From the NCBI RefSeq assembly GCF_963678635.1, contig NC_087063.1, forward strand, positions 68,304,727 through 68,364,726: DNA of 60,000 bases, written 5' to 3'. Of this stretch, positions 9,005-20,600 are shown one piece after another. The stretch is from Symsagittifera roscoffensis. Its lineage: Eukaryota; Xenacoelomorpha; Acoela; Convolutidae. The first letter of the stretch is position 1, and the number at the start of each line of letters is the position of its first letter. The position numbers and the translations under genes are program-made. Under the pieces are notes generated by a model. The model was given only the letters and a program-made list of their open reading frames with translations, did no database searches and was not told the DNA's origin.

Positions 9005-12000
9005 ATGGATTACTTATCCTCAGATGATGATTTCTTACAACCAGATATATTTGCACCCTATAATCAAGAATATCGTGGACAAGGAGTACAGAAACCACAT
9101 ACAAATCATAGAATTTTTTCTCCACAACCAATAGATACACAAAATCAACAACCAATTCAGCAACAAAACCGAATTAATACACAATCTTTTCAACCAATTC
9201 AGCAACAAAACCCAATGATTGCACACTCGTATCAACCAACACAAATGCAAAATGAAATACCACTCCCATATTATCTTCAACAACACGAAATAACAAGAAA
9301 TCAACTTTCAAATTTTTCTCAAATGCCAAATGCAGCAGAATCATTACAAATGACAATGAATCCATACCTTATGGGTGGATCATCAATAACATCAAATAAA
9401 CCTTTAATGGTATTCACAGGAACAGACCCTGAATATTCTGTAGAAGACTATTTAAATGCAGTAACAGCAAATTTGATTTTAAATATAGGACCTGAACCAA
9501 TTAATACGCCACTACATCAAAACTGGATACATCGACGCACAGCGTTGATACAAACAACTTTAGACGGCGCAGCCCAAAAATGGTTTTCAGTATTGCCTAT
9601 AGAAATAAAATCAAATTGGAAAAGGTTTACACAAGAATTTTCAAAAATGTTTGACTCCGAAAGAAACAAACAACAACAAAGAGTTTTATGTAATGAAATT
9701 CGCAGATTACCAAACGAAACCATCAAGCAATTAGCAGTACGAATCGAAACACTAGTTCGAAAAGCATATTCATTAAATACACATGACTATAAAAACACAA
9801 AGATGACAGAAATCTTAATGATGACCTTAACACCACAATTAAGGAAAATAGCAATAAAAAAGAGAGCATCCCATCCTTCTTCACTTCGAGAACCCGATTT
9901 AGATTTTCGAAAACTAGTAGACAAACTGGAACAAGCAGAAATCACAATGAAACTCGAAGAAACAGAAAATCTGAAATTACAATACGTTAACAGAATTGAA
10001 ACAGCTTCCACAAATATAAACAATATACAGGAATCAGATACAGACCTCGTTGAAAAAATCACTGAAATACTCAATATTTACGAAAAACACCCAAACTTTA
10101 AAGGCAAACCATCTTTCAAAAAATGGTGTAATTATTGCCGACGATACGGACATAGTATTTCTGAATGTAGACAAAAACAGCACGACAATCAAAATAAACC
10201 TCAAAAATATAAAGAACCAAATAAATCATTCTATCAATATATGAAGAAAGATCAAAATCTACCGAACAAAACTGCGTACAGCAACAACAGTTCAGGAAAA
10301 CCACTCCCGAACAATACAAATTATACAAGAAATCAATCACCATATAACTCAAGTTATAGAGGAAGATCACCAGAACGAAGAAATACGCAAAATTCATCAC
10401 AAAATCACTACAATAGACCAAATAATCGAAATAACTACTCCAGATCAAATTCAAATACAACACGATTTGTTTCTAGATCTAATTCCCAATCAAGAAATAA
10501 TTACTATCCAAACAATCAATCACGAAATTCATCATACAATAGGAATAGAAACTACTCCAATAATCGGAATAGAAGTTATTCAAACAACCGAAACCAGAAT
10601 TACCCGAACAATCGATCAAGGAATAACTCATATAAAAGATCGAACTATAACAGACCAAACAATAATTACCAAAACAGATCACGAAATAATTCACAAAATC
10701 GACATTCAAGTTATAATAATCGTTATAGAAATTATTCCCAATCACCACACAGGAATAATAACCATTATAATAATTCTAATAATCGCCATAGAAGTAGTAC
10801 ACCTAAACACCAAAGGAATATAAATCAAGTACAATCAAATCCAGAAACAACATCAGACCCTCCAGGTATTGACGACACAGTAAATGATATGTTACAACTC
10901 AATCAAATAAACTGTGAATCATCAGACTCAGAAAGTGAAACAGAAAACACTATCTCCATCAATATGATAGCAGTCGAAAATGACTATGAACCCATTATAT
11001 ATGAACAACCATTTTCATCACACATATATGAAAATCAATCAGAACTCCTTCACAATTATTATATTGAACCCATCCATTCCACACCGACGACGCAAAAAAC
11101 TAATGAAATTAACACTACAAACCAACCCAATGAGAATGACAAAACAAAATGCTTGAATACAGATCACATCTATCAAAACATACAAAAAGAACAACCCAAA
11201 GAAAAAATTTGGACAATACCATTTCTTTTAGAAACTCCAAGAAGCAAAGAATTTCAACCACCAGATCTTGAAATTGATTTTCTAATTGATTCAGGAGCAG
11301 AATCAAGTATAATAAACATTCCCACATGGAATGAAATAAAAACCTTACACCCAAAGCTAACACCTCTTGAAACCTCCAGTAAACTAGCAACAGCACAAGG
11401 ATCAACCTTGGTAAACTATGGAAAAATTCAATTATTTCTTCTCCCCACAAGAACAATGGAGCAAAATAAAATTTTAACTAAACCATTTAAACAAATATTC
11501 CATATCACTGATATTAAACACAATATCATTGGAATACCATTTATCTCTAAATATATACCAACAATCAACATATTAAACAGTAAAATATTAATCAAAGATA
11601 AATATACAAAAACAAAAGACACATCTCTAACATTTTTTCAAAGGTTAAATAAACAACCACCATTCTTTCCAAAATTCTATCCAATATATAACCAACAAAG
11701 AAAACACCTGAAACCACTATCAGGAAACATATATAATTTTTCAATAAAGCAAGTTCACCAATATGATAAAAAACAAAACAAACAAAAATTTTATATGTCA
11801 GATTTTGAATTCAAACCTATTCATAAATTTTTCAAAATCACAATCTCATCAATAAAATATTTGAAAAACTCGAATTCAGATATTATTTCCTTACATGTAT
11901 ACAACAATACACCTTACCAAGTAACATTACCTTTAGGACTTTTAGGCTATTGCGAAACCAACGCTACAATATCACCAATACACGAAAAAGCATATCGTGT

Positions 12001-13912
12001 AAATAATATACTCCAATTATTAGATATTTGTCAATCCACAATTCTTAATGAAGAATTATCCATAAATAATATAATAAGTAACGAAAAAAAAAATACGGAT
12101 TATTTCACAAAAACCCCATATTTCAAACCGACATTCAACATAAATAACTACACAGAGAATCAACAGAAATTTTTAACAATGTTTAATTTCCAACATTCAC
12201 AAATAACACAAGACGAATTTGAAAAATTAGCCAAACAGCTAATTAAATATTCATCAGTCTATGCAACATCCAAATTTGATGTTGGCAAAATCAGCTCATC
12301 ACTACATCTCCCATTAAAACCAGACGCAGTTTTCAAAAAACAGAGAGCAAGTAAAGTACCAATTCACTTACACGATAAAGTGAACAGATTACTCGATATT
12401 TTAGAACAATACAATATAATCTCACCGGTAAACAAAGAAGAACAACCAAAAGGTAACACATTTATCAACCCTGTTATCATCCTAGCAAAAGGAGAATCAT
12501 TAAAAATAGTTCTCGACGCTAGATACCTCAACTCACTCATAGATGAATCAAAGTGTAATTGGCCTATTGAACCAATACAAGTTATTTTAACAAAAATAAA
12601 CGGAAAATACTTTACCACCGCCGATATGAATAGTGCATATAATCAAATGCCATTAGATGAACAATCACGACGTTTAACACAATTTGTTATTGGAAACCAA
12701 CAATATGAATTCAACCGCTTATTCTATGGAATATCCATAGGACCAGCAGCATTTTCAGCTTTTATGAGCAAAATTTTTCGACCACTAATACTCAAGATAA
12801 ATGCAATCACCTATTTAGACGATGTTTTTATGCAATCACAGACAAAAGAGGAAATGTTCAATGTTTTAGAACAATATCACCAAATACTTCAGAACGAAAA
12901 TCTGAAGGCCGCCCCCGATAAATCACACTTCTTTTTGACAAGAGTTAAATTCTTAGGACATAATATAGAAAGAAAAACAATCACTCCATTGAAATCACGT
13001 ATAGACGCTATTCAAAAACTCCAACCACCAACAAATAAAAAGAAAATCCAAGAATTCCTTGGAATGTTAAACTTTTTAAGCAAATATGTTTATAAAATGC
13101 AATTATATCTACGACCATTCTATAATATACTTAGACAACAAAATAATTTTGAATGGAACACAGAACATCAAACACGTTTTGAAGAAATTAAAAAACTTCT
13201 AACTGAACAAATTTCAAACACAATTCCAGATTCAAATCAACCATTTTATGCAATGTGCGATGCTTCGAACTTTAGCATCAGCGCAGCATTATTACAATCA
13301 CATAATGGTACAAATAAAATGAACCTCATATCAGCAAATTCTCGATTATTCACTCAAGCAGAGCTACGACTCTCAACTCTAATGAGAGAATGTACAGCCA
13401 TAATATATACACTAACAGAATATGAATTTCTGATACTTGGATCAAAACATCCCACAGTTCTATTCACAGACCATAAACCAATCATTTTCCTTTTTACACA
13501 AAAGTCTAATCCAAACCACCGAGTTTATAGATTTCAACTAATTTTAATGAAATTCCCAAACTTACATATAGTTTGGACCGCAGGAAAAAATCTTGCATTA
13601 CCAGACACCTTAAGTCGAAATACGCCACCTGAATTACTTACACGTAAAACCACAGTTGAAATTCCCAAAAATATAAAATTCTACCTTGCAAAAAACGAAA
13701 CATCACCCCGACTAGAATGCAAATATGCAGTAAAAACTGACGTTGAACAATCACAGATAAACAATCTACAACACTTCCCACTTTATTTAGATTGTCAAAA
13801 TAATCACTATGAAGTTGACCTACTTGGAACATCAACTTTTAAACCAATCCCATATTCACAATGGATAAAAAATAACACCCAACAAAAAAAGAGTAAAACA
13901 AAACTCGCATAA
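9005..13912 (+). CDS. E1 Gag-Pol: gag, zinc knuckle, protease, RT, RNase H
   Basis: This is one 1635-codon frame. The Gln/Asn-rich N-terminus is followed by a retrotransposon gag domain (about residues 130-310). A CCHC zinc knuckle (CNYCRRYGHSISEC) starts at residue 375. An Asn/Arg/Ser/Tyr-rich low-complexity tract (about 430-615) probably binds RNA. The aspartic protease has DSGA at residue 762. RT has the catalytic YLDD at 1270-1273. RNase H begins with the catalytic aspartate in CDAS at 1419 and continues through FTDHKP and LPDTLSRN. Gag and pol share one frame without a frameshift between them. Integrase is missing from this frame because a +1 change is needed in the 41-base overlap with the next frame (13869-13909), which includes an A7 run. 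The ATG at 9005 is the first in frame after the TAA at 8837. Confidence 0.9.
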   Translation: MDYLSSDDDFLQPDIFAPYNQEYRGQGVQKPHTNHRIFSPQPIDTQNQQPIQQQNRINTQSFQPIQQQNPMIAHSYQPTQMQNEIPLPYYLQQHEITRNQLSNFSQMPNAAESLQMTMNPYLMGGSSITSNKPLMVFTGTDPEYSVEDYLNAVTANLILNIGPEPINTPLHQNWIHRRTALIQTTLDGAAQKWFSVLPIEIKSNWKRFTQEFSKMFDSERNKQQQRVLCNEIRRLPNETIKQLAVRIETLVRKAYSLNTHDYKNTKMTEILMMTLTPQLRKIAIKKRASHPSSLREPDLDFRKLVDKLEQAEITMKLEETENLKLQYVNRIETASTNINNIQESDTDLVEKITEILNIYEKHPNFKGKPSFKKWCNYCRRYGHSISECRQKQHDNQNKPQKYKEPNKSFYQYMKKDQNLPNKTAYSNNSSGKPLPNNTNYTRNQSPYNSSYRGRSPERRNTQNSSQNHYNRPNNRNNYSRSNSNTTRFVSRSNSQSRNNYYPNNQSRNSSYNRNRNYSNNRNRSYSNNRNQNYPNNRSRNNSYKRSNYNRPNNNYQNRSRNNSQNRHSSYNNRYRNYSQSPHRNNNHYNNSNNRHRSSTPKHQRNINQVQSNPETTSDPPGIDDTVNDMLQLNQINCESSDSESETENTISINMIAVENDYEPIIYEQPFSSHIYENQSELLHNYYIEPIHSTPTTQKTNEINTTNQPNENDKTKCLNTDHIYQNIQKEQPKEKIWTIPFLLETPRSKEFQPPDLEIDFLIDSGAESSIINIPTWNEIKTLHPKLTPLETSSKLATAQGSTLVNYGKIQLFLLPTRTMEQNKILTKPFKQIFHITDIKHNIIGIPFISKYIPTINILNSKILIKDKYTKTKDTSLTFFQRLNKQPPFFPKFYPIYNQQRKHLKPLSGNIYNFSIKQVHQYDKKQNKQKFYMSDFEFKPIHKFFKITISSIKYLKNSNSDIISLHVYNNTPYQVTLPLGLLGYCETNATISPIHEKAYRVNNILQLLDICQSTILNEELSINNIISNEKKNTDYFTKTPYFKPTFNINNYTENQQKFLTMFNFQHSQITQDEFEKLAKQLIKYSSVYATSKFDVGKISSSLHLPLKPDAVFKKQRASKVPIHLHDKVNRLLDILEQYNIISPVNKEEQPKGNTFINPVIILAKGESLKIVLDARYLNSLIDESKCNWPIEPIQVILTKINGKYFTTADMNSAYNQMPLDEQSRRLTQFVIGNQQYEFNRLFYGISIGPAAFSAFMSKIFRPLILKINAITYLDDVFMQSQTKEEMFNVLEQYHQILQNENLKAAPDKSHFFLTRVKFLGHNIERKTITPLKSRIDAIQKLQPPTNKKKIQEFLGMLNFLSKYVYKMQLYLRPFYNILRQQNNFEWNTEHQTRFEEIKKLLTEQISNTIPDSNQPFYAMCDASNFSISAALLQSHNGTNKMNLISANSRLFTQAELRLSTLMRECTAIIYTLTEYEFLILGSKHPTVLFTDHKPIIFLFTQKSNPNHRVYRFQLILMKFPNLHIVWTAGKNLALPDTLSRNTPPELLTRKTTVEIPKNIKFYLAKNETSPRLECKYAVKTDVEQSQINNLQHFPLYLDCQNNHYEVDLLGTSTFKPIPYSQWIKNNTQQKKSKTKLA

Positions 13913-15845
13913 AAAAGACCATTTTCCACTAATTGAAAAAGAAAACCTAACTGATAAAATAAATTTATCAGGACCACAAACAAACGATTCAAAATACACA
14001 ATAAATCAAGTTTTTGATCTCCATGACCCACTTGATACAATACCCTTATCTAAATTAGAAATTGAAAACATATTTCTCCCCCCAACAGAAACAATTACAA
14101 TTTCAACACTGAAACAATATCAGAATCTTGACCCGGTAATTCGACAACTAAAATCATGGCACAAATATAAAACTAAACCCGTCAAGGCAGATACAACTAT
14201 TTTAGGAAATAAAACACTCCTCCGATATTTTCGAAAATTCAATAATACAACAATTAACGAAAACACAGACCTTCTAGAATACAAATTAAATGAATCTACA
14301 GTTCCCTGTCTCCCTCTAAGTATGATTCTCATAGCTTTTAATATTTCACATACACAAAATATTAAAGGACACTCTGGATCAGAAAAAACATATTCAAATT
14401 TTATACAAAACTTTTATTTCCCAAATGCACCAATTTGGATAAAAGTACTATGCAATGACTGTATAGTATGTCAACTAAATAAACCTTATCCAAATCAAAA
14501 ACAAATAGCACAAAAACAAGACTTTAAAGGACAAAGTTTGTACTTTAACCACCGTATCTCCTTTGATACAAAAGGACCAATTTCCCCCTCATCAGAAGGA
14601 AACTCCTACATCATGGTAATTGTTGACGCATTTACACATTATGTAGCACTTAACCCAGTACCACATTGTAACGCTTGTTATGCTTACACAACACTCTATG
14701 AACACTGGATAGCCAAATTCGGACTACCAGAAATTTTAGTTACAGACAACGGTACAGAATTCATAAATAATGAAATCATCACACTATGTCATTTATATAA
14801 CATCAAACACAAACCACGTACATCTCACGCACCTTGGACAAACGGCTTAGTCGAAGGTATGAACCGTTCATTACAAGAATATCTCAGACGTATCATCAAT
14901 GGAAATGATACAAGATACACCGAATGGTCAGCAGATGTAAAATTATTTCCCTGAGCATATAATTCACAAATTACGACAACTCTAGGAATGTCACCATATG
15001 AAATGGTTTTTAACCAAAAGCCACGCAAACCAATAATGTTTACAGCAAACTCTCATAAAAACGCACAAGGTTATTGTCAACCAAATAAAGACTCAATCTG
15101 TTATAACCTACCTTTACATACACACAATGAAGATCATTTTCATCACCCACAAATTCTTAAATTAGCCTCCGGTACACACACCGAATGGATTTTAAATAGA
15201 GATAAAAAACACAATGAAATTTATCAAAAAATAACGAAAAAGTTGTTACAAAGGCAAAACATTAATGAACAAATAAATTCACGCTTTACACCAGCCTCCG
15301 ATTTAAAAATTGGAACATTTGTTTTAATACCCAACTTTACCACTCAAAAAGGAATTTCAAAAAAATTACAACCCCTTCGTAAAGGACCATACCAAATAAT
15401 TGCAAAACCCACTGATGTCACATATAAAATCACCGACTCAGACAAAAAAGAAATCGTTCAGCACCGAAATAACCTATTACCTTATTATCCAAAAGAATAC
15501 GCACTCCGCGAACGAACTCAATTATATTCTTTTACAGTTTTACAAGTTATTCAAAATGACCCACATACGGAAAATACAACAAAGAAACAAAAAGATTGTC
15601 ACCTCAAAAACCAAATAACAAAATCAACCACCACAAAAAACAATACAAAAAATCTAGATCAAAATACATCTCAAAAAGAAAGAAAAAATAGAAAAATGAC
15701 AGAACAAATAATACCCCAAGAACAAATTGACAAATCAGAACATAGAGAGTCTTCACGACTTAGAAACCAACCACGTAAAAATTATAAATTATTCATCCCA
15801 CAATCTAAAATATTAAAGAAAGTCGAATTTCAAAAACAACTTTAA
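13869..15845 (+). pseudogene. E1 integrase, +1 to gag-pol and interrupted by TGA
   Basis: The frame is open from 13869 to a TGA at 14952-14954 and then again to 15845. It contains the HHCC zinc-binding domain (HTQNIKGH with CNDCIVC) and the catalytic core with D at 14565, D at 14745 (TDNGTE) and E at 14853 (LVEG). The last two are separated by 35 residues, as the D,D35E rule requires. A basic C-terminal region with a GPY-type segment (LRKGPYQI) follows. The TGA sits directly before AYNS in the core's C-terminal part, a typical place for an aromatic or other sense codon, so a single G-to-A change is plausible. A Lys- and Gln-rich tail closes the protein. The two lesions are seen directly; whether they are mutations, assembly errors or recoding sites is open. 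Confidence 0.8.
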
Positions 15846-16437
15846 TTTTGTATTTCACAATCTTAGACCTTTGAAACATTTTGAATTTTCATTTTTCAAA
15901 ATAACATGCTGACAAACACGCAGCGATTCTCGTTCATAATTAGCCAATAGGATTCATCCAATCCGTCACCTTCTCTAACTCTAACACAAACCAACTAGAC
16001 GAACGATATTAAACTCCAGGCATATCTATAACTATAACTTTACGACCTCCAGGTCAAAAATAAGCAAACCACTCCAACTTGACAACTAAAATAAATATCA
16101 CCATAATATCATAACCCTCCCTTATCTAATAAACCAAAGATCAACAATATTTCCCCAACTCAGACCTCAAATATCCCCCAAACAAATATGTTAAATTAGC
16201 CTAAAGAAAAAGAACGACCATTTTAATTAGCCTAAAGTATAAAAACCTCAAAAATACCCCAGATCATTTGACAAATGAAAATAAAGACAAAGAAGACCTC
16301 CCGATCACCATAAAAATTGCCCCCAACAATTTTTTACAAAACTCAACCCACTTGTCAAAAAACTAATAAATAATCCGACCACACTTGAAAATTGCCCCAA
16401 ACAACAAAAAATATTCGATCAAGAAGTCATTTCTTAA
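15846..16437 (+). other. Gene-free spacer after E1 pol
   Basis: About 600 bases of A- and C-rich sequence with many stops in all plus-strand frames. The phrase ttagcctaaag is repeated near 16196 and 16217. Splice acceptors for downstream genes might lie here, but none is compelling. Confidence 0.5.
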
Positions 16438-16629
16438 ATGCTCTTCTATCAAACAGTCACTAAAATTATCACAAACCTCAAACAATTTTTTACGATACTT
16501 GAAACTTTCCTAATATTTCTTTTTGATATCCTTGAATCTTTTCTAATAATCTTAATCATTTTTTGTAATGTTTTTTTTAATTTTCTACACTATATTCGAA
16601 CTATTTCTCCAACTATCGAAAACCCTTGA
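16438..16629 (+). CDS. Small hydrophobic ORF of E1 (63 aa)
   Basis: The ATG frame encodes a peptide that is mostly hydrophobic (Phe, Ile, Leu), with one or two membrane-spanning stretches around LIFLFDILESFLIILIIF. It ends at TGA 16627. The next frames (16666-16854 and 16855-17994) are in the same phase, separated by TGA, TAA and TAA stops. It may be a fragment of one larger membrane protein or a small viroporin-like peptide. No homolog is recognised. Confidence 0.35.
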   Translation: MLFYQTVTKIITNLKQFFTILETFLIFLFDILESFLIILIIFCNVFFNFLHYIRTISPTIENP

Positions 16630-16665
16630 TTATATCCACAGGTACGATTCATACAACTTGTCTAA

Positions 16666-16854
16666 ATGATACGAACTATTTTCAGTAGAACTGATATTTT
16701 TCTACTATTTGTAATTTTCATAACATTTCTATCATCCCTCATTTTGACCATATGCAAATATATAAAGAAAGCAATCATCACATTCGCTCTAGCAACAATC
16801 CTTCTAATTCTTTTTTTAGAAGAATACTATAATAAACATAAACTTTTTCACTAA
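16666..16854 (+). CDS. Second small membrane ORF of E1 (62 aa)
   Basis: It begins ATG immediately after a TAA and encodes two predicted membrane helices, IFLLFVIFITFLSSLILTI and a second from about residue 36 (IITFALATILLILFL), with a basic Lys-Lys link between them. It ends at TAA 16852-16854, and the long ATG-less frame follows in the same phase without a gap. Stop readthrough or a single nonsense change would make it the membrane-anchoring head of that protein. Confidence 0.45.
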   Translation: MIRTIFSRTDIFLLFVIFITFLSSLILTICKYIKKAIITFALATILLILFLEEYYNKHKLFH

Positions 16855-17994
16855 AAGAATAGACCAAAAAAGCTATCAAAAATTGCTACCCAACAATCAC
16901 ATAGTCAGTCTTCACCGACATCATCCCAAGAAAACCCGACACCACTTTCAACTACCCAAAACCCCCAAACATCTACACGAATTTCTTTTCAAGATAACCC
17001 ATATACCTTTGAAGAACGACACGCTCGCTCATCAGAACCACTAGAACCAGTTCAACGACAAGCACCTCTAAGCGAACCAACATATAACTTATACCCAACA
17101 CTACCACAAGAATTAAGTAGAATAAGAAATCCTAGTCAAAACCAAAATACAGTCGAAATAAATAGACAAATTATACATCCTCGACGAAACAGAAATTTTC
17201 AAACTCCCCGAGTTCATTTTGATATACCTCAATCCCCATCACAAAACACTCCAGAAAACCCCATTGGTATATTACCAGAAACCCCTACGCTTCTTTCACA
17301 ACGTAGCACCTCAAGCCTACCATCGGATTACTTAGGTTCAACACCAACATCTGAACAAATATGTGAAAATCCTTTTAACCCCCCAAACCAAGCATCACGA
17401 CTACCATATTGGACAACACATTCATTCACACAAGGTGAACCAAATTTAATCAATGACCCAATAGACATTTCTACAGATACAACATCCTCATCACTACCAG
17501 AAACATTATCACTACCATCAACACCATCAATAAGCCAGATTTCACCACCACCTTTTAACTTAAATTTCCCAAATAACCTCGACGCTAGATATCGAGAACA
17601 ATCATCAACAAATATTCCTTTAAGACTAGATTGGAATACATTTACAGCACCTCCACCATTATTTGGACAACATCTAGAAAGTAATCGCCTTCACAACTGG
17701 GCACTTAATAGACTACAATATAGACAAGACATTCACGAAGACATTCGTGCTCATAACATCCAAATACTCCAACAGAATAGTCTACAATTAAAATTTGAAA
17801 TCACGGTTAAATTAAACAACATTACTCAACATCCCTATCCATTAAATCCACCAAATATAACAGCTCAATCCCTACCACCACCATTTATAACAACTGAAGT
17901 AATATACAAATACGACAGATATACCAAAAAGACAATTGGTTACATCACATTTTATAACCCATACTCAGGATTGTCATACACATGTATATTCTAA
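16855..17994 (+). CDS. E1 ORF-X1: 379-codon frame with no ATG, unknown function
   Basis: Reading in phase from the codon after TAA 16852, every codon to TAA 17992 is sense and none is ATG. The first 230 or so residues are rich in Ser, Pro, Thr, Gln and Asn. The last 150 look folded: a charged, probably helical stretch around LHNWALNRLQYRQDIHED, Pro-rich segments, and a Tyr/Phe-rich end YNPYSGLSYTCIF. The end overlaps the env ATG (17982) by 13 bases, a tight coding arrangement that supports a real gene. Without an ATG it must be reached by stop readthrough from 16666, by splicing, or by a non-AUG start. No family is recognised; matrix-like, accessory or second structural roles are only guesses. 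Confidence 0.65.
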   Translation, partial: KNRPKKLSKIATQQSHSQSSPTSSQENPTPLSTTQNPQTSTRISFQDNPYTFEERHARSSEPLEPVQRQAPLSEPTYNLYPTLPQELSRIRNPSQNQNTVEINRQIIHPRRNRNFQTPRVHFDIPQSPSQNTPENPIGILPETPTLLSQRSTSSLPSDYLGSTPTSEQICENPFNPPNQASRLPYWTTHSFTQGEPNLINDPIDISTDTTSSSLPETLSLPSTPSISQISPPPFNLNFPNNLDARYREQSSTNIPLRLDWNTFTAPPPLFGQHLESNRLHNWALNRLQYRQDIHEDIRAHNIQILQQNSLQLKFEITVKLNNITQHPYPLNPPNITAQSLPPPFITTEVIYKYDRYTKKTIGYITFYNPYSGLSYTCIF

Positions 17995-20600
17995 GAATTT
18001 TAATTTTTCTCCAACTCCTTTTTCTAATAACCTCAAATCAAAACATAAACCCTTCCCCCCGCACAGGACCACAAGATTTATTAGTAACACATTACGATTG
18101 TGAAGAAAACGAACAAAAAACACTACACAAGTATGCAATAAATCAAGTATCACAATGCGAAACAGAACCCCAAGCCATAGAAACTACAAATGTAATCGCA
18201 ACACTTTACTCAAAAGCCCGAGCAACAACAGTTATAGGATATAAATTCACAGCAACATTTTTTGAAAAGAAGGTACATTGTTCACAAGTCTCAAACGGAA
18301 ATAAAAACCGACTTGACCATGAATCATTCTACCAGAGTAATATAGAACGACTTTTACATCTCAATCCCGAAGATTGTAAAAACGAGTTACTCCGACTAAA
18401 CATCACAAAAAATAAAAACACAGATAGAAAGTTAGTATATTTCCAAGTTTTTTCAGATTCTGTACATCAAGCAGAACTTGAAAGATATCAAGGACATATA
18501 AAATTAGATGAAAAATACCCATATAACGGCGCACACGGACGATTAACTTATGATATACACGATAAACACTGGATACCACACATTGGTATAAATGACCCAT
18601 CAAACTGCAAAGCAGACACAAAAAACAAAGGATACCAAGAGATCATGTTTTTCGATTGGAAAATACAACTCGAAAAAATACAACTCACACGAGATTTATC
18701 AGACAACACAATGATCTATCAAGGAATCAGATTACCTTGTAAAAACGACCAAGGTTATTGTGACCCTACAACACGAACACAAGCAACAATTGTTTGGTTC
18801 CCCGAAGACACATGTACAACATTTCAAGTAGCAAAAATACACGCTCGTATGATAAAATTTCACGAAAAATATTTTATACAATCAATACCATATGAACAAG
18901 TAAATCCATTACGAAAAATAAGTTCTAATTTTCGAAACATTCAAAATATAGAAAATAAATTAACACATTTTCAAGTATATCAAGAAACAGAACTCGCATG
19001 TAAATATAAAAACCCACTTCACAAAACACAATACTCTGAAATATTAGTTGAATACGAAAATGGATTCGACATGACCACTGGAAAAATAAAAGTCGACCCA
19101 TACGCCACAAGTCATCCCCTAAATGAAGGAACATCATATATACCAGTTAATTTTCAAAAGAATACAGGTCAACCTGGTGGACATCTAAAACCCCAAGACG
19201 CTCAAAGTACACGTTTACAAGAACTATCACAAATGAATAGTACATATTTTGGTAATATCCACTATGATATTCACTTAGACATGAAACTAGACTATACGAT
19301 TAGCCGAATTTTTCAAGAAATGTCACTCTCCGAACTAGAAACACTACACCAACTATGCGAATTAGAAAGAACACAAATATTACAATCACTTGCACTAGCA
19401 GTATTAAAAATACCCTACGCAGGATATTTACTATCAGGAAATAGATCAAATTTTTTAGACTATGAAGGAAACATTTTATGGTTTTATACTTGTACCAAAA
19501 AAGTATCACCACTATACGTTTTTGAAGACAAACGATGCTATAAAAGAATCCCTATCTTTTAAAAGAATAAAGTACATTTCGTTGACACACTTTCACGAAG
19601 AACCTATTTCTGGGATACCGCAGTCCCATGTGGATCAGAAAATAGCCACAATGTAGTACAACTAAACCCTGATGAAGATAAACATTACCTTCTCACCCCA
19701 TATCCCACATTAATGCAATCACTCAAAAAATTTTCACCAGAAAGCATTCGCGCTATCATTCGAAACCCAAATATAGACTTACAATCAATAGGAATATACT
19801 CAAAATCAGATATTCAACATCACATTAGAACACAACAATTCCAAGAATTATTAACACAAATGGACACAATACAAAGACAATCAATTGACCAAAACTTACG
19901 CAAACTTGCCGAAACCGCAGGATTTGCAGACATCTATACGCAAGACTATAGCGGATATTTTAAAGACATTAAAGATTATATATATCTAAACGGTGAAAAA
20001 TACCGTCCCCAAGATATATCACCTATCAATATTTTTAGCTTTGTTACACTCAAGAATGAAATTCTTGATTTTCTAGGATGGCCTCATTACATCTTAGAAA
20101 AATTGACTATTTTATACGCAATGTTTAACTTTATTGGATTTCTTTTCTCACTTTTAAAAGGAATCTACAACACATGTGCTATACATACACAAGTAAACAG
20201 ACAAGCAAGCGTAGCACGCATACTCTTTGCAGGATTTTTTGGAATCTTTTCTACATCTATAAACAAAATTCTTTTGGACGCACAAATAAAAGAATATAAC
20301 ACAAAAATAGCAACCAGACAGAACACATACGACGAAGAACATAACAATGTAGACACAACGCCAACAGCACCACAGTTACCACCCCTACCACATAACCATC
20401 CATTATCCCTAGTCCCACGTAATTTTCGAAATTTAGCCATAACACATAATCAAAATTTTAGACCAACCATATCACAAAGTCCCATCCAACATATAATGCC
20501 ACACCGCTCACAAGATGAAAATACTTATGAACAAATTATAGAACAACCCCATACAACCGCTTTTCAGTCTCAAAATAATATTTTTTTTAGCCCACGATGA
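17982..20600 (+). pseudogene. E1 envelope glycoprotein gene, broken by one in-frame TAA
   Basis: The ATG at 17982 opens with a signal peptide (MYILRILIFLQLLFLITS) and a Cys-containing ectodomain with NRS- and NIT-type glycosylation sites. A C-terminal ectodomain motif (LCELERTQ, then AGYLLSGNRSNFL) resembles, to my knowledge, the class III-like glycoproteins of chuviruses and of some Gypsy and BEL envelopes. A TAA at 19560-19562 ends the first 526 codons. The same frame then runs open to 20600 and holds the rest of the ectodomain, hydrophobic segments around codons 704-770 and a Pro-rich cytoplasmic tail. A single nonsense base explains the break; truncated translation would lack the membrane anchor. 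The product would act in membrane fusion at the particle surface. The family link is from memory and is moderate. Confidence 0.75.

Noticed and set aside
10467-10823. 118-codon plus-strand and 89-codon minus-strand frames over the gag tail
   Set aside because: Shadows of the low-complexity Asn/Arg/Ser tract in gag-pol.
8837-19562. Alternative genetic code to explain the stops in E1
   Set aside because: The lectin gene ends properly on TAA, and E1 uses TAA and TGA as ordinary ends; different stops would need different meanings.
20154-20445. Overlapping Cys-rich minus-strand frames within the env tail
   Set aside because: Antisense shadows of the A- and C-rich env coding strand.
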